64,000 bases of DNA from Dioscorea cayenensis subsp. rotundata (Eukaryota > Streptophyta > Magnoliopsida > Dioscoreales > Dioscoreaceae). The stretch spans positions 1 to 64,000 of the forward strand of contig NW_024086646.1 of the NCBI RefSeq assembly GCF_009730915.1, read 5' to 3'. A model generated the notes under the pieces. That model did not search any database. It had not been told where the DNA came from and saw nothing but the letters and a program-made list of their open reading frames with translations. This document shows positions 45,761-58,402 of the stretch, in pieces (the stretch's first letter is position 1; every line of letters starts with the position of its first letter). The position numbers and the translations under genes were made by a program.

Positions 45761-45840
45761 TAAAATAATTTATATCTCAATGCTTGGACTTTAGTAAAAT
45801 AACTACGAGCCAAAAAATCACAAGACCTTCTTTTGTAGTG
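45761..45840 (-). mobile_element. CACTA-like terminus beyond the MULE
   Basis: Ends at 45840 with TTCTTTTGTAGTG, the inverse of CACTACAAAAGAA. Only 80 bp separate it from the MULE. It may be the other end of the CACTA remnant at 37285-39118, with the MULE inserted between, but the flanking bases (AAA and CTA) do not form a target duplication. Confidence 0.4.
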
Positions 45841-46514
45841 CTAACCCGTTTAAACTTACTTTTGATCTTAGAATCAATAAGGTTGCCAACCCATGTTAGA
45901 ATTTGATGATTTTTACAATCCTAATCCTTAAACTGTTTAAATAGTTCATCATCTTTCATGATTGATTTAATGGCTTTTCTTGTCTAAAAAAATCATAAAT
46001 TTCTTCCCTTGGGGAATATGCCCATTTCATCAACTAATAATTGATTATTTAAGCTATAAAAAACATAAGATATAGGTTTAGAGAACTCTAATTCACCTAT
46101 AGTGCAATTTAAAATAGAAAATAAAACCAAAAGTTGAATGAGGGTGAATATACATGGTGGATCAAAGTGTTGGAAAGGATAGGCAAAGTGTCAAACGTGT
46201 TGGGAACATCACCATATTCTTTTGGTTGTCGCTATTGTGAGCCAGTTTTTTTCTCCCTCCCAGTTTTTGGAATTTGTTAGTCTTTCGATAAGCAGCTAAG
46301 ATGTAGAACGATTAGGGAAAGATGATAGATCTCTATATACCCAAGAAATGCTTGGCGATGAACGAGCTTACCATTGTAAAAGATCACGCTTCAATGTAGA
46401 TCAACATCAAGGTATCTCGATAAGAATAGAATATATATCGAACAGTCCGCCACCATTACTTCTTGCTTAGGGTGATGTAAATAGGGCTTTAATACCGAGC
46501 TGAGAACAAATTAG

Positions 46515-46551
<37 letters not shown>

Positions 46552-47712
46552 GTTTGTTTTAGAGCCGAGCACTAAAAGCAATGGGGGTTATGAGTGATAA
46601 TGGTGGCAATGCGAGCTATGCTCTTGGCCACATACAGAATTAAATATATGTATATAAAGTTGCCATCCAACTATGATAGATATTATTATTATTTTAACAT
46701 ATGGAAGCTTTAGGGAGCTTTTGGTCGTGTTTTAGGTCGAAGAAGATTCTAGCTGGTTGGTGAATGCTAAGCTTATGTGACGCTAGGAAGGGCACATTGT
46801 AGTTGTTATTAGCATACATAGCCATAGAGATGTGCTAATAGGGTTCTTGAGTCATGACACAACTTAGTTATGCAAGAGCTCAACCCACGAGCTAGGCGCT
46901 ACTGATAGCCATTAGTGTGTGGGCTACATGCTAGTAGTAGTAATTAACTAAGTGCTGGTTTGGGTAAGAGAGATTTTGCATGGAGTATATATATGTTGAT
47001 TAGTTGTTGGTGAGAGTTCATGTTAGTGAGGTGGTAAAGAGGAGAAAAGGCACATTGTGCTTCGATGCTTGCAAGGAGATAAAGCATGCATGTAAATGCA
47101 TGTGTGTGCATATTTGCGCTTTGTGACATTGGAGAAAGGGCAATTATATACACACACCCTCACAAGCACATGAGTATGCTATTAATGAGTTATTGTGTGT
47201 AGATGGTGACCACGCAAGGGTTTTAGATGGCACCGGAGTGGAAGGATGTTGATGTAACGCGGCATTAGATTGAATATATATCGATTATATATTTTTATAT
47301 TCAGATGAAGAGTTGTAAGACCTTCACAAAGTTACAATTAATTATGAGGTCCCTGCAATTTTACAAGTGAGCTCGAGGTCCTACTTTTTTTAAAATTTTT
47401 TAAAAAGATAACAACTAATAAATTTATAAAAACTTATATTATTGCCCATGTCCTTTTAATATTTAAAATATGGGAAACTAAAATGCATTAAATAATGAGG
47501 TATGATACTGTTCATCTTCCCTATGTGAGAAACGAAAGAAGAAGAATATGATGATGATGGTGACGACAACGATATGCCAATCATAATGGATGATGATAAA
47601 AAGTATAGAAAAAGAGAATAAGGGAGTGTGATTAAGAAGAAAGAGGAGAATACAAATAGGGGAAAAATGAATATTTATACAAAAAAAAAAGAAAATTAAG
47701 GGAAGGATTTGG
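45841..47712. other. intergenic DNA, no gene recognised
   Basis: Contains (GA)n at about 46517-46547 and mixed-composition DNA on either side. Read on the minus strand, 46200-46520 resembles a leader with a CT tract, but no coding frame with motifs was found. Confidence 0.4.
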
Positions 47713-48600
47713 ACATACTAAAACACTAAACTTTCAACCATTTCTTCTGAATTTGGTATTTAGATTAACCTGCCAGTTCGGGAAATCACCTAGCAGGTCA
47801 ATGATCTCTCCTAGCAAGTCAATGAATGGATGGTATTTCAAAATTGTTAAAAATGCAAGTGTGGGGATTTAAACCATGGTCATTTGGCCAACAACTTGGC
47901 CACTAAGCCAACCTATCTTGTTTGTTTAAATGAAAATTTTTATATATTTGAACCTACCCAATTTTGGATTCATTAAATCACTAGCAGTTCAAAAATCTCT
48001 TATCAATTTGTTGTCTAATTAACCTTCCACTTTGGGAGACCACCTATCAAATCAATGATTTCTCCTAGCATTTTGATGACAGATAGTTATGGCCTCATGT
48101 TTAAAAATGTAAAAAATGCAAGTATGGAGGCTTGAACCATAGTCGTTTGGTAACAAACCTAAGAACTTAGTCACTGATCCAACCTATCTTATCTATTTAA
48201 ATTCAAATTTTAATATATTTGGACCTATTTGATTTTGGATACACTAAAACACTAGCATTGCAGTCAACTCTTACTAATTTGGTGTTTAGATTGGCTTGCA
48301 AGTTCGGGAGATCATCTAGAAGTTCAGTGATCACTCCTAGCAGTTTACGAACAGATGGTGGTTTAAAATATACACACAAAAAAAAAATGCAAAAGTGGGA
48401 TTTGAACCATGGTCATTTAGTAACAAACTCAAAAACTGAACCAATAGACCAACCTATCTTGTATTTAAATGCAAGTTTTTATATATTTTGAACCTACATA
48501 GTTTTGGATACACTAAAACAGTAGCAATTCAGCCATCTCTTACCAATTCGATGTTTAGACTGACTTGGCAGTTCAAGAGATCAATTGGCAGATCACGATC
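47713..48600 (-). repeat. tandem repeat of about 260-bp units with tRNA-like (SINE-like) boxes
   Basis: Units begin near 47713, 47966, 48236 and 48507 (the last partial), each with a GGATNCACTAAAACACTAGC-like start and CCTNGCAGTTCGGGAGATCA-like words. On the minus strand, each full unit carries a B-box-like word (inverse of 47864-47874, 48129-48138 and 48398-48408): GGTTTAAATCC, GGTTCAAGCC and GGTTCAAATCC. About 40 bp upstream is an A-box-like word such as TTGGCTTAGTGG or TTGGTCTATTGG. Two internal boxes at this spacing are the hallmark of tRNA-derived SINEs or tRNA-like genes. There is no cloverleaf good enough to call a functional tRNA. Confidence 0.6.
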
Positions 48601-50944
48601 CGATTTCTCTTCCATCTTTCTAAACTTCTTTATCACTAACTATTTTAACCTCACTCCTATTTTACTTAATTTGTCATTCTTCCTACTTGCTATCGTAATT
48701 CATACAAAAATAATAACTATTTTTAATGGAATTTTACAACATATATGAAATAAAATGAAGAAGAGGAAACACATGAACAAGAGTGGCGATGAAGTACATA
48801 AATACAAGAAAAGAGAAAAGAAAAAAAAATATATATATATATATACATATCCAACAACAAGAAGATAATGATGGCGATGAAGATGAAGGATGAGAGAAAA
48901 TAATAAAAGAAAAACACAAGGGATTATGAAAATTAAAAAAAAGTTGATTTGATCTGTATATGCAACATCCTCTAAACTAAAAACTAGAGCTAAATTTGCA
49001 TTAAAATTTATGATTATGCATATTCATGCATCATTATCATTTAGATTTGCATATTTGTAGTAAAATAGTATAACTGTTGAGTAAGGTATTTTCAATAGTC
49101 ACTAATGAATCACGAGGGTTAAAACAAAAATTAAACTAAATATAAGAGGGTCAATGTGGCAAATGGGGATGAAATAGAAATTAAGTAAATGCCGGTGGTT
49201 AATGTGAAAACAAGAGAAAAAATTATATAAAAGCCTCATAACCCTAGCTATTCCTCTTATTTGCCTCACACACCCTCTAGTTTGTTCCTTCTAAAAGGTT
49301 TCAAATTTACCCTTCTCCTTACTTTAATCCCTTGAGATACCCGAATTATTTTCAATCTAAAAGAGTTAAACTGGATTCTAAAGGGTTATTAGCATTTGAT
49401 ATCAGATTATAGGTATGCTGGATAATCCCTTTTTATCATTCTTTCCTATTAACCGAATTCAATATATATTCTTGCAATTTTGATGAAATCTATTTATATA
49501 TATACACACACTGATTTAGTCAAAAGGAAGTAGAGAGTGATATTGAATTGATTACAGTAGTAGGACAATTCATATAATGGATTTAAGTAATTATTTTGGT
49601 ATCTTAAAAAAATCTCATATATAGCTTGAATTTATCGTAAGCAAAAGTTTAATAGGTATCACTACATTTACACCATCGTGTAGAGATTAGAATTTATTAT
49701 GGGTATGTGTGTTTGGTTATTGGTGAGCAGAAATAGAGGTGAAACAGATGGTGGATAAACTCTTGCTTAGCATTGGAGAGGTAATACTTTACTTATACTT
49801 GTATATAAGTACTGTATATTTGATGATGTGAATATATATATATATGTAGATTTAATACTCAGTTTAGTCCCATTATTATTTTGAAATGACCCTTCACCCA
49901 TTGGGGGTCTCTCGTATTATCCATTTTTGGAAAAATAGTCCATCCACCTAGCACCCGTCATATTTTCTGTTTGCGTAGCTGACATGGCATTAAACATGAT
50001 TAAAAAAATAATATAATAATATAAAAAATACATGTGACTGTAATTACCCATATAACAAGCATTATTAGGTAATTGGATCCGAATTGAAATCAAATCCCGA
50101 CCCAAAGGTAATATAAACCTAGAGTGAAGATGGTATAATGATGATCATGCACCAATTAAGGCCATCCTCGTCATCATCATCATCATCATCGTCATCTGTT
50201 GTCGCACTGATGTCTCCAATGGGATACTGGATCAAGAAAAACTCACCTTGAAACTTATATTTCTAGCAATGAAATAATTAGCAAAAATAGATACAGAGGC
50301 ATTATTGTAAGTGCGGAGTTGATGGCCATTGGGCCCTCGGTCACATGCCCGATCATGCCATTCAATCACCATCTCGTCTCATCCAGCTCCTTGGAAAGTG
50401 ATGTATGGCTTTGCCCGTAGAACCACCACCTTCTCTCTAGCTTTTATTAAAGAAACAAGAAACGATGAGTGAAAATGAAGACTTTGTTGAAACTTCAAAC
50501 AAATTTAACTTGTCACATTTCTATTGAGATTTTTACAATACAATGCCCCATTTGATAAATATCCAAAAATCCAAAAAACAAAAAACCAAATCTTCTCCTA
50601 GTTGAGACCTCTCCGCTGCCTATCATCATGTAGTGCTGAGGCTATATCGTATTGCCTCCACCAATTGCTAGATGAAAAATAGATGGTGAAGGTGCCGATG
50701 AAAACACAGATGATTATCAAAGGCACACGCCCGACTGGAGAAGATGCCTAGTTGAATGAGATGCCCAACCATGACATGTCCATGATAGGTATACATTAGT
50801 TTAATTATAGCCATATGTATTTTTTTACATTATTTTATAATTCTTTCAATCATGATTAATGCCACGTTAGTTGCACAAACGAAAAATGTGATTAGCGTTA
50901 AGCGGAGGGATTACTTTTTTAAAAAATTGATAATATAGGGAGTC
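48601..50944. other. intergenic DNA
   Basis: AT-rich with GAAGATGAAGATG words near 48870, a short (TA)n and an ATCATC/GTCATC repeat at 50175-50200. No gene is recognised. Confidence 0.5.
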
Positions 50945-52314
50945 AGTCACACCCACCCTTTCTACGGAGGTAAATGTGGCACCCATCAATTAAAAATCCA
51001 TTTTAATCTGAAAAACTGACACCCCTAAAAAAAAAATCAGACTTATAAACACGACTGATAACTTTTACATAAACTTCAAGTTCAAATACACGTACACAAT
51101 AAACCTCTGTACTCAAATATGCCATTACAACCGCTATAAGATCACAACACCAACAAATAGAAAAAGAGGGGACCTATTATAATCTTGGACTCAACCCTGA
51201 GTGACTCTATACTCGCACAGACGATCTAGTAGGACCTTGCTCCTGCAACTGTAACACACATTAGTTGGTCGATAGTGGCTCTATAATTTAAAATAATTAA
51301 ATATAGAGTATATAAAGATCAATTTCTCAAATAAAGTTTCCAACTTCCACAAATACCAAAATTTGGCATAATACTGATTATATATAAATAATATAACGCA
51401 TGTCCTAATAAAATTCAATGTCTTAATGGAAACCATATTCCAATTTAGTTTAAATTCTAATATATCCTAATCATAGATATATTTAGAATTAAAATTTAAA
51501 TGTCCTAATCTTAATATTAATTGATTATTTGATTGTTTTGGACTAGAATGCAAATTCCAAGTTAAATACATACAAAATGCAAATTACAAAATTGCCCTTG
51601 AGAACATATCTCGAGGCATAAATGCAAAATTACAAAATTGGCCCTGAGAATTTATCTCGAGGCATAAAGGCAAATTACAAGATTAACGCTGAGAACACCT
51701 ATCTCGAGGCAATCTCAAATCTTAGGATAGCCCAAACACACATCTCGAGGCAATCCTAAATTTTATGTGGCATGAGAACGGATCTTGAGGCGATTTAAGA
51801 AAGTGCAAATACCGAGGCATCCAAACACATATCCCGAGGCAAATTGGATTTCAAAATAAATAAATAAATAAATAATGATAATAATAATAATAATTTAAAA
51901 ATAATAATAAATAAAAAAATAGTAAAATAATAATAATGAAAAATAATAATAATAAAAATAATAAAAATTAAAATTTTAAAATTTTAAAATAAAATCTTAT
52001 CCTCTTCTGATTTAGTTAATGTTGTGATTATGAGGGGATCCAGCGTGAAAAAAAGGGGACGAACAAAAAAAATGATGATAAAAAGAAAAAACTTTAAATT
52101 TCAAATTTCGAATTTGAAATTAATTAAAAAAATATAATAAATAAAAACAAAATAAGAAAAAAATAATAAATAAATAAATAAAAAAATAAAAAAAAAGATA
52201 AAAAAAATTAAAAATAAAAAATAATAATAAAATCTAATTAATTAATTAAGAAATTTTAAAATGTATACACATAAATTTAAATTTTTTTAAAAAATGAAAA
52301 TCTTATCCTATTTC
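50945..52314 (-). mobile_element. LTR-like block including the inverse copy of 1741-1990
   Basis: Contains TCAGTCACACCCACCCTTT, CATCAATTAAAAATCC and a series of TCTCGAGGCAAA/ATCTCGAGGCAT words (51600-51840). 51375-51640 is the inverse of 1741-1990. After 51850 it passes into (AATA)n-rich simple sequence. No coding domain is seen. It looks like the LTR or flank of a gypsy-type element, but the ends are not resolved. Confidence 0.45.
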
Positions 52315-52492
52315 GATTTTGATTCGCTGCGATTCTGCGGGTTTGATCTGCTGTGATTCTACGGGGTTTTGATTTTGAAGATGAGATTGAGTAAGCTTTT
52401 AAAAGGAGGGACCGGCCAACCAAAAAAGAAGAAGAGATCTCTGAAAGAAAGAAGCTATAAGGTTTTTTTTTTATCTCTTACCCTATGCTACC

Positions 52493-52527
<35 letters not shown>

Positions 52528-52867
52528 AAGAGAAGTCGCCGTCGCCGCTGCTGCCTATCAAAGAGATCACGGACATGGTTGAATAGCTGAAATAATGCTG
52601 CCAACCATGTTCGATACCCACTGCTTCTACTGCCTAATGATCGTCGCTGCTTGACGCTGTTGCCATCGTCGTTACTTGCTCGCCACTGCTGCCGGTCAAC
52701 GAGGTCGCGGACATGGTTGAATGGCTGAAATAATGCTGTCAACCATGTTCGGTACACGCTTCTTCACTGCTCCCCTCTCTCTCTCTTTCGCTCTTTCTAT
52801 ATTCATCTTTCTTGGTCTCTCTACCTCTTTCTCTCTTGTGGTTGTGCTTGGAAAGCCGAGGTCGAGA
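52315..52867. repeat. leader-like segment with a 140-bp-spaced direct repeat
   Basis: GGACATGGTTGAATRGCTGA and the following AATAATGCTGYCAACCATGT occur at about 52571 and 52711. (TA)n lies at 52505-52527 and a CT-rich tract at 52767-52840. It joins directly to the GME pseudogene start and could be a retroelement leader or the 5'UTR of the retrocopied gene. Confidence 0.4.
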
Positions 52868-53850
52868 ATGGGCAGCAATGGATAATGGCACCAATTTTGG
52901 TGAGTATACTTATGCAAATTTTGGAGAGGAAGCCTTATTGGCCAACTGAGAAGCTCCGTATCTCCATAACTGGTGCAGGTGGTTTCATTGCCTCCCACAT
53001 TGCACGGCGTCTGAAGAGTGAGGGCCACTACATTATTGCTTCTGATTGATGAGCACATAATCGAGGACATGTTTCCGCCATGAGTTCCACCTTGTTGACC
53101 TCGGGGTGATGGACAACCGCCTAAAAAGTTACTCAAGGTGTGGATCATGTATTTAACCTTGCAGGATGATATGGGAGGCATGGGTTTCATCCAGATTCAA
53201 CCATTCGAGTGATCATGTACAATAATACCATGATCAGTTTTAACATGCTTGAAGCTGCAAGGATTAACAGCGTCAAAAGGTTCTTCTATGCCTCTAGTGA
53301 TTGCATTTACCCTGAATTCAAGCAGTTGGAGAATAATGTGAGCTTGAAGGAGTCTGATGCTTGGCCTGCAGAGCCTCAAGATGCTTATGGCTTGGAGAAG
53401 CTTGCTACCAAGGAGTTATGCAAGCATTATACAAAGGACTTTGGCATCGAATGTAGGATTGGCCGTTTCCATAACATCTATGGCCCATTCGGAACATGGA
53501 AAGGTGGAAGGGAGAAGGCCCCTGCTGCTTTCTGTTGAAAAGTGATCACTTCTGCTGACGTGTTTGAAATGTGGGGCGATGGACTCCAAACTCGATCCTT
53601 CACTTTCATTGATGAATGTGTGGAGGGTGTTCTGAGATTGACAAAGTCGGTCTTCCATGATCCAGTGAACATCGGAAGTGATGAAATGGTGAGCATGAAT
53701 GAGATGGCTGAAATTGTTCTCAGCTTCGAGAACAAGCAACTTCCCATCCGATAACACTCTTATTAAGGAGAAGCTCGGCTGGGCCCCGACGTTGAAACTG
53801 AAGGATGGACTCAGATTCACATACTTCCGGATAAAGGAACAGATCGAAAA
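52868..53850 (+). pseudogene. GME: GDP-mannose 3,5-epimerase (GME) retropseudogene
   Basis: GME makes GDP-L-galactose for vitamin C and cell walls and is highly conserved in plants. Almost the whole protein can be followed without introns: SITGAGGFIASHIARRLKSE (Rossmann GxxGxxG), NNTMISFNMLEAARIN, FYASSDCIYPEFKQLE, AWPAEPQDAYGLEKLA (catalytic YxxxK kept), FHNIYGPFGTWKGGREKAPA, FEMWGDGLQTRSFTFIDE, VNIGSDEMVSMNEMAEIVLS. It is disabled by a frameshift after codon 5, one near 52935, a stop and deletion near 53050, a stop near 53536 and loss of about 15 codons near 53750. The Ala before the active-site Cys is Asp. Absence of introns points to a retrocopy. Its 3' end runs without a gap into Tat retrotransposon sequence. 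Confidence 0.92.
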
Positions 53851-53949
53851 GAAGCCCTATATGCATCTCATACATCTTCAGTGTCAAGCATACTTTGCCG
53901 AGGTCAACATAAAAGAAGCCCTATATGCATCTCATACATCTTCAGTGTC
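53847..53949 (+). repeat. 39-bp direct repeat at the GME/Tat junction
   Basis: An identical 39-bp word beginning AAAAGAAGCCCTATATGC lies at 53847-53885 and 53911-53949, period 64 bp. The first copy overlaps the end of the GME homology; the second runs into the Tat protease region. Confidence 0.85.
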
Positions 53950-56900
53950 CTTCACAGATGAGGACCTATTACTTGGGACTACGGCACACAACAGACCACT
54001 ATATGTGACATGATTTTGTGATGGAGTAAAGATCAACCGGGTTTTGATTGATCCAGGGTCTTCTTTGAATTTAATGACCCTCAACACTCTTCGAGCATTG
54101 GCTCTTGAAGTATGCCACTTGTCTTCGGAGAAGATCATTATCCAGGGCTTCAATCAACACAACCAAAAGGTATTGGGATCGATCACTCTTCCCCTCAAAT
54201 TTGGAAAAAATATCATCTAACGTGAAATTCCAAGTAATTGACGCTGATGCATCCTACAAAGCCCTCTTAGGAAGGCCATGGATTCATGAAAACCAACTGG
54301 TTCCTTCAACACTGCATCAATGCGCAAAGTACATGGTGGATGGGGAAGAGTTCAGAATTGATGGAGAGATCCAACCCTTTGGCATCCATAGAATACACAA
54401 TGAGGATGCGAGGTATTACCTTAACGCATCCAAGTCAACCAAAGGGGGCAAATTGCCGTGCCCAGATGAAGTGTCTTTGATCAAGACAACCAAAACTACT
54501 CCTGTACTCGAGAAAAGAGAACCAGTGCCACCTCACTTTGGTAGTGACACTGAGTCATCAGAAGATGAGAGCGATGCAGATATACACCAAAGTAAGGGTC
54601 AAGTTGAAAGATCTACTGAAGAAAATGCATTGTACATTACGAGAATTCCTGAGGGGCTGTACAAATCCCTGCATGACTTGAATGTAAATACAGTTGAGCA
54701 TCTAAAGACATTTCATGTGCCAGCTCGACATGAAAAGGAAACAAGTATTTTCTTTTATAAAGACAAAAGCAAAAAGATCTTGAATGATGATATCATAAAT
54801 ATTGAAGAAATAAAAGATGATGAAGTTCAACCCATAAACTTCCCAAGCCATTACCCCAACAAGATCTAGACAATAGTTGAGAGGTTTGGGAGCAGAATCA
54901 AGTGGTCAAGAAAGTCACATCAGGGCTTTCGTAGATTGTGGCATCCTACACATGTGGATAAGAGAAGAATAGGCTACTCTGAGTCTTCTGGGCACTCATG
55001 TTACATGGTAACATTGCAATAGGAAGAAGAAGAAATCAAGATGAAGAATGAACCACTTGAACTAGAAGACGGGGAGCAAGCAACAATTGATGAGTTGGTT
55101 GAAATTGACTTGGGAAGCGATGAGGACCCGAGGCCGACTTTCCTAGATGCACAATTATCAGAAGAAGAAAAAGCATCATTCAAGGCTCTCTTGAAGGAAC
55201 ATATTGACTGCTTTGCTTGGAACTATATTGAAATGCTAGGGTTAGATGATGAGGTAGCTGTACACAGACTGGCCATTGATCCTAATGCTACTCCAGTCAA
55301 ACAGGTACCAAGGAAGATGAAGTTTGACCTAGAAGAAAAGGTGATAGAAGAAACAAAGAAACTGATTGAAGCAAACTTTATTAGAGAAGAGAAGTACCCT
55401 GATTGGATAGCTAGCATAGTCCTTGTGAAAAAGAAGAATGGGCAAATAAGGATATGTGTAGATTTCAGAGACTTGAACAAGGCATGTCCCAAGGATGATT
55501 TTCCCCTCCCAGTTATGGAGATCATGATCGATAACACCTCATGGTACGAGACGTTCTCCTTTATAGATGGGTATTCTGGATATAATCAAATCAAAATGCA
55601 TCCGGATGATCAGAAGAATACTACTTTCCGAACCCCCATGGGCATCTATTGTTATAGAGTAATGCCATTTGGACTAAAGAATGCGGGAGCAACATATCAA
55701 AGGGCTATGACTATAATATTTGATGATTTAATTCACAAAGTTGTTGAATGCTATGTGGATGATCTTGTGGTTAAAACAAATTCCAAAGACAAGCATCTTG
55801 ATGATCTGAGGACAGTTTTCACACGTATTATAAAATACAAGTTGAAAATGAATCCCATGAAGTGTGCTTTTGGAGTCCTCTCCGGGAAATTTTTAGGTTT
55901 TATTGCGAGGCATCGGGGAATAGATATAGATCCCTCCAAGATAAAGGCAATCCTAGAAATGCCTCCTCCTAAGACACTGAAGCAGCTGCGCTCATTCCAA
56001 GGGCGTTTAGCATATATATCAGGAGATTTATTTCCAACCTCTCTGGAAGATGCAAGCCCTTATCTAAACTGGTCAAGAAAAATGCTCCTTTCAAATGGGA
56101 TGATGAATGTCAAAGAGCTTTCGATGACATTAAACAGTACTTGTTGAATCCACCAGTGCTAGCAGCCCCGATTCATGGAAAGCCTCTGATCTTATATACG
56201 GCCGCATTGGAAAGGTCTTTGGGGGCTATGTTGGCTCAGAATAATGAAGAAGGCAAAAAAAAAAAATGCGTTATATTACCTTAGCAGGATGTTGGTAGGA
56301 GCTGAGAGTAAATATATGCCAATTGAAAAGCATTGCCTAGCTTTGGTGTTCGCAGTCAAGAAGTTGAGACACTACTTGCTAGCGCATAAAGTAATACTCA
56401 TATAAAAAATAGACCCACTCAAATACCTTTTGACGAGGCCGTTGCTTACAGGAAGACTAGCAAAATGGGCATTGATTCTGATGGAATTTGATATAACGTA
56501 TACTCCACAGAAGGCAATTAAAGGGTAGGCTCTGGCAGACTTTCTAGCAGCACATCCTCTCCCTGATGATTCACCACTTAATCTTGAACTCCCCAATGAA
56601 GAGACATTAATAGTGGAAGAAGCAAGGTGGCGACTATACTTTGATGGAGCGTCATCTATAAAACCGACACTCATGTCCCGAATGCTACAAATCAAAGCTG
56701 GAATAGGACTCGTATTCGTTACACCGGAAGGGGGAATCCTCATATATGCTCTCTCCCTCACGGAACCATGTACAAACAATGAGGTAGAATATGAAGCTCT
56801 CATAGCTGGTTTGGAACTAGTAATCAAAATGGGGATCCAAGACATACACATCTTTGGAGACACACAACTCATTATGAAGCAAGTCGAAGGAGACTACAAG

Positions 56901-58402
56901 ATATACAAACCTGAACTTCTTAAATATTATAAGAAGGTCAAAAATCTGATGAAGAAAATTTCCCAAGTGCAATTGAGGAGGGTTTCAAGATCAGAAAATG
57001 AAGAAGCTGATTCTTTGGCAAAAGTAGCAAAGGAACTGGCGAATCCAAATTATGAAGAAATCCATATAACCATAAAAAATAGAAGACCCATTAGTACGAT
57101 CCCAGACGAAGTCGAAGAGGAAAGTGTTGGGGGCAATGCGGAAGTCTTCACTCTCGAAACGCCAAAAGAAGATTGGAGACAACCGTTTATGGAATATTTG
57201 AAATATGATAAACTCCCAGAGGATAAATCAAAAGGTCTTCAGATAAAGCGAAGAGCCCTAAGATTCACCCTCATAAATGATATATTATATCACAGGTCAC
57301 ATGATCAACTGCTTTTGCGGTGCTTCTCATATGAAGAAGCCCAAGAAGTTATGCATGATGTGCATTCCGGGATATGTGGTGCGCACCAATCCGGACCCAA
57401 GATGCGACTCAAGATCAAACGCTTGGGGTATTACTGGCCAACCATGGTCAGAGATTGCATTAATTATACTAGAAAATATCATCTATCTCAGATACATGGA
57501 GACTTTATTCATCAACATCCAAATCCTTTACACCCCACAGCCTCTTCATGGCCCTTTGAGATATAGGGAACGGATGTAATCAGTCCTATTGAACCACCAT
57601 CATCTTTGGGACATCGATTCATATTGGCTGCAACAGATTATTTCTCCAGATGGGCAGAAGCAATCCCAATTAGAGAAGTCAAGACTGAGAATATCCTCAA
57701 ATTCTTCAGGTAAAACATCTTATATAGATTTGGGACTCCAAGATGAATTATTTCAGACAACGGCCCCGCTTTCAGAAGCTTCAAGGTTGGGAGATTTGCA
57801 CAGCATCATAAAATAGATTGGAGATATACCTCCATCTATAACGCTAGAGCAAATGGATTGGCAGAAGCATTCAATAAAACCCTCTTAAAGCTGTTGAAGA
57901 AAGCAGTGTCTAAAAACAAGAGAGATTGGCATGAAAGACTCCCGGAGATGCTATGGGCATATCGCACTACCAATAGGACTCCGACACAGTGCACGCCATT
58001 TTCTTTGGTGTTTGGAACTGAAGTGGTCTTACCTTGAAATCCAGATACCCTCCCTGAGAATGTCATTGCAAAATAAAATTTCTAATGAAGATAATGTTCG
58101 GCTCTGCTTGGATGAGTTGGACTCTCTTGATGAAAAAAGATTAGGGGTGCAACAAAATCTCGAAGTCTACAAAGCACAAATGTCTCAAGCATACAACAAG
58201 ATGGCTCGTTTTCGGACTTTTACCAAAGGTAAGACCTATCATTACCAACAAAAAGGCCGGGGGCAAATTCAAAGCAAATTGGGAAGGCCCTTATGTTGTG
58301 GAGATCGTCTATGAAGGAGGCGCATACCAACTTATCGATGCCAATGGAGAAAGACCGATGCCACCCATCAACGGCCGTTTCTTAAAGAAATATTATGTCT
58401 AA
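53886..58402 (+). pseudogene. Tat-lineage Ty3/gypsy protease-pol region, inactivated
   Basis: Protease: SFTDEDLLLGTTAHNRPLY, then VLIDPGSSLNLM (about 53943-54080). Linker to 54869. Reverse transcriptase 55041-56147: DFRDLNKACPKDDFPLP, FIDGYSGYNQI, MPFGLKNAGATYQRAM, YVDD at 55752-55763. First RNase H at about 56150-56540, broken. A second RNase H at about 56613-57010 (YFDGASSIKPT, NNEVEYEALIAGLE, EEADSLAKVA); a dual RNase H is the mark of the Tat lineage. Integrase about 57290-58060: the zinc-finger CxxC is changed (RKYHLSQ), while ATDYFSRW, ISDNGPAF and NGLAEAFNK keep the D, D, E. It ends with INGRFLKKYYV, stop. Many stops and shifts break it. No gag or LTR was found upstream. Confidence 0.9.

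Noticed and set aside
47860-48460. Functional tRNA genes on the minus strand
   Set aside because: A-box and B-box-like words are present, but no complete acceptor stem or cloverleaf could be drawn, and unit 1 has a mismatch in the B box.
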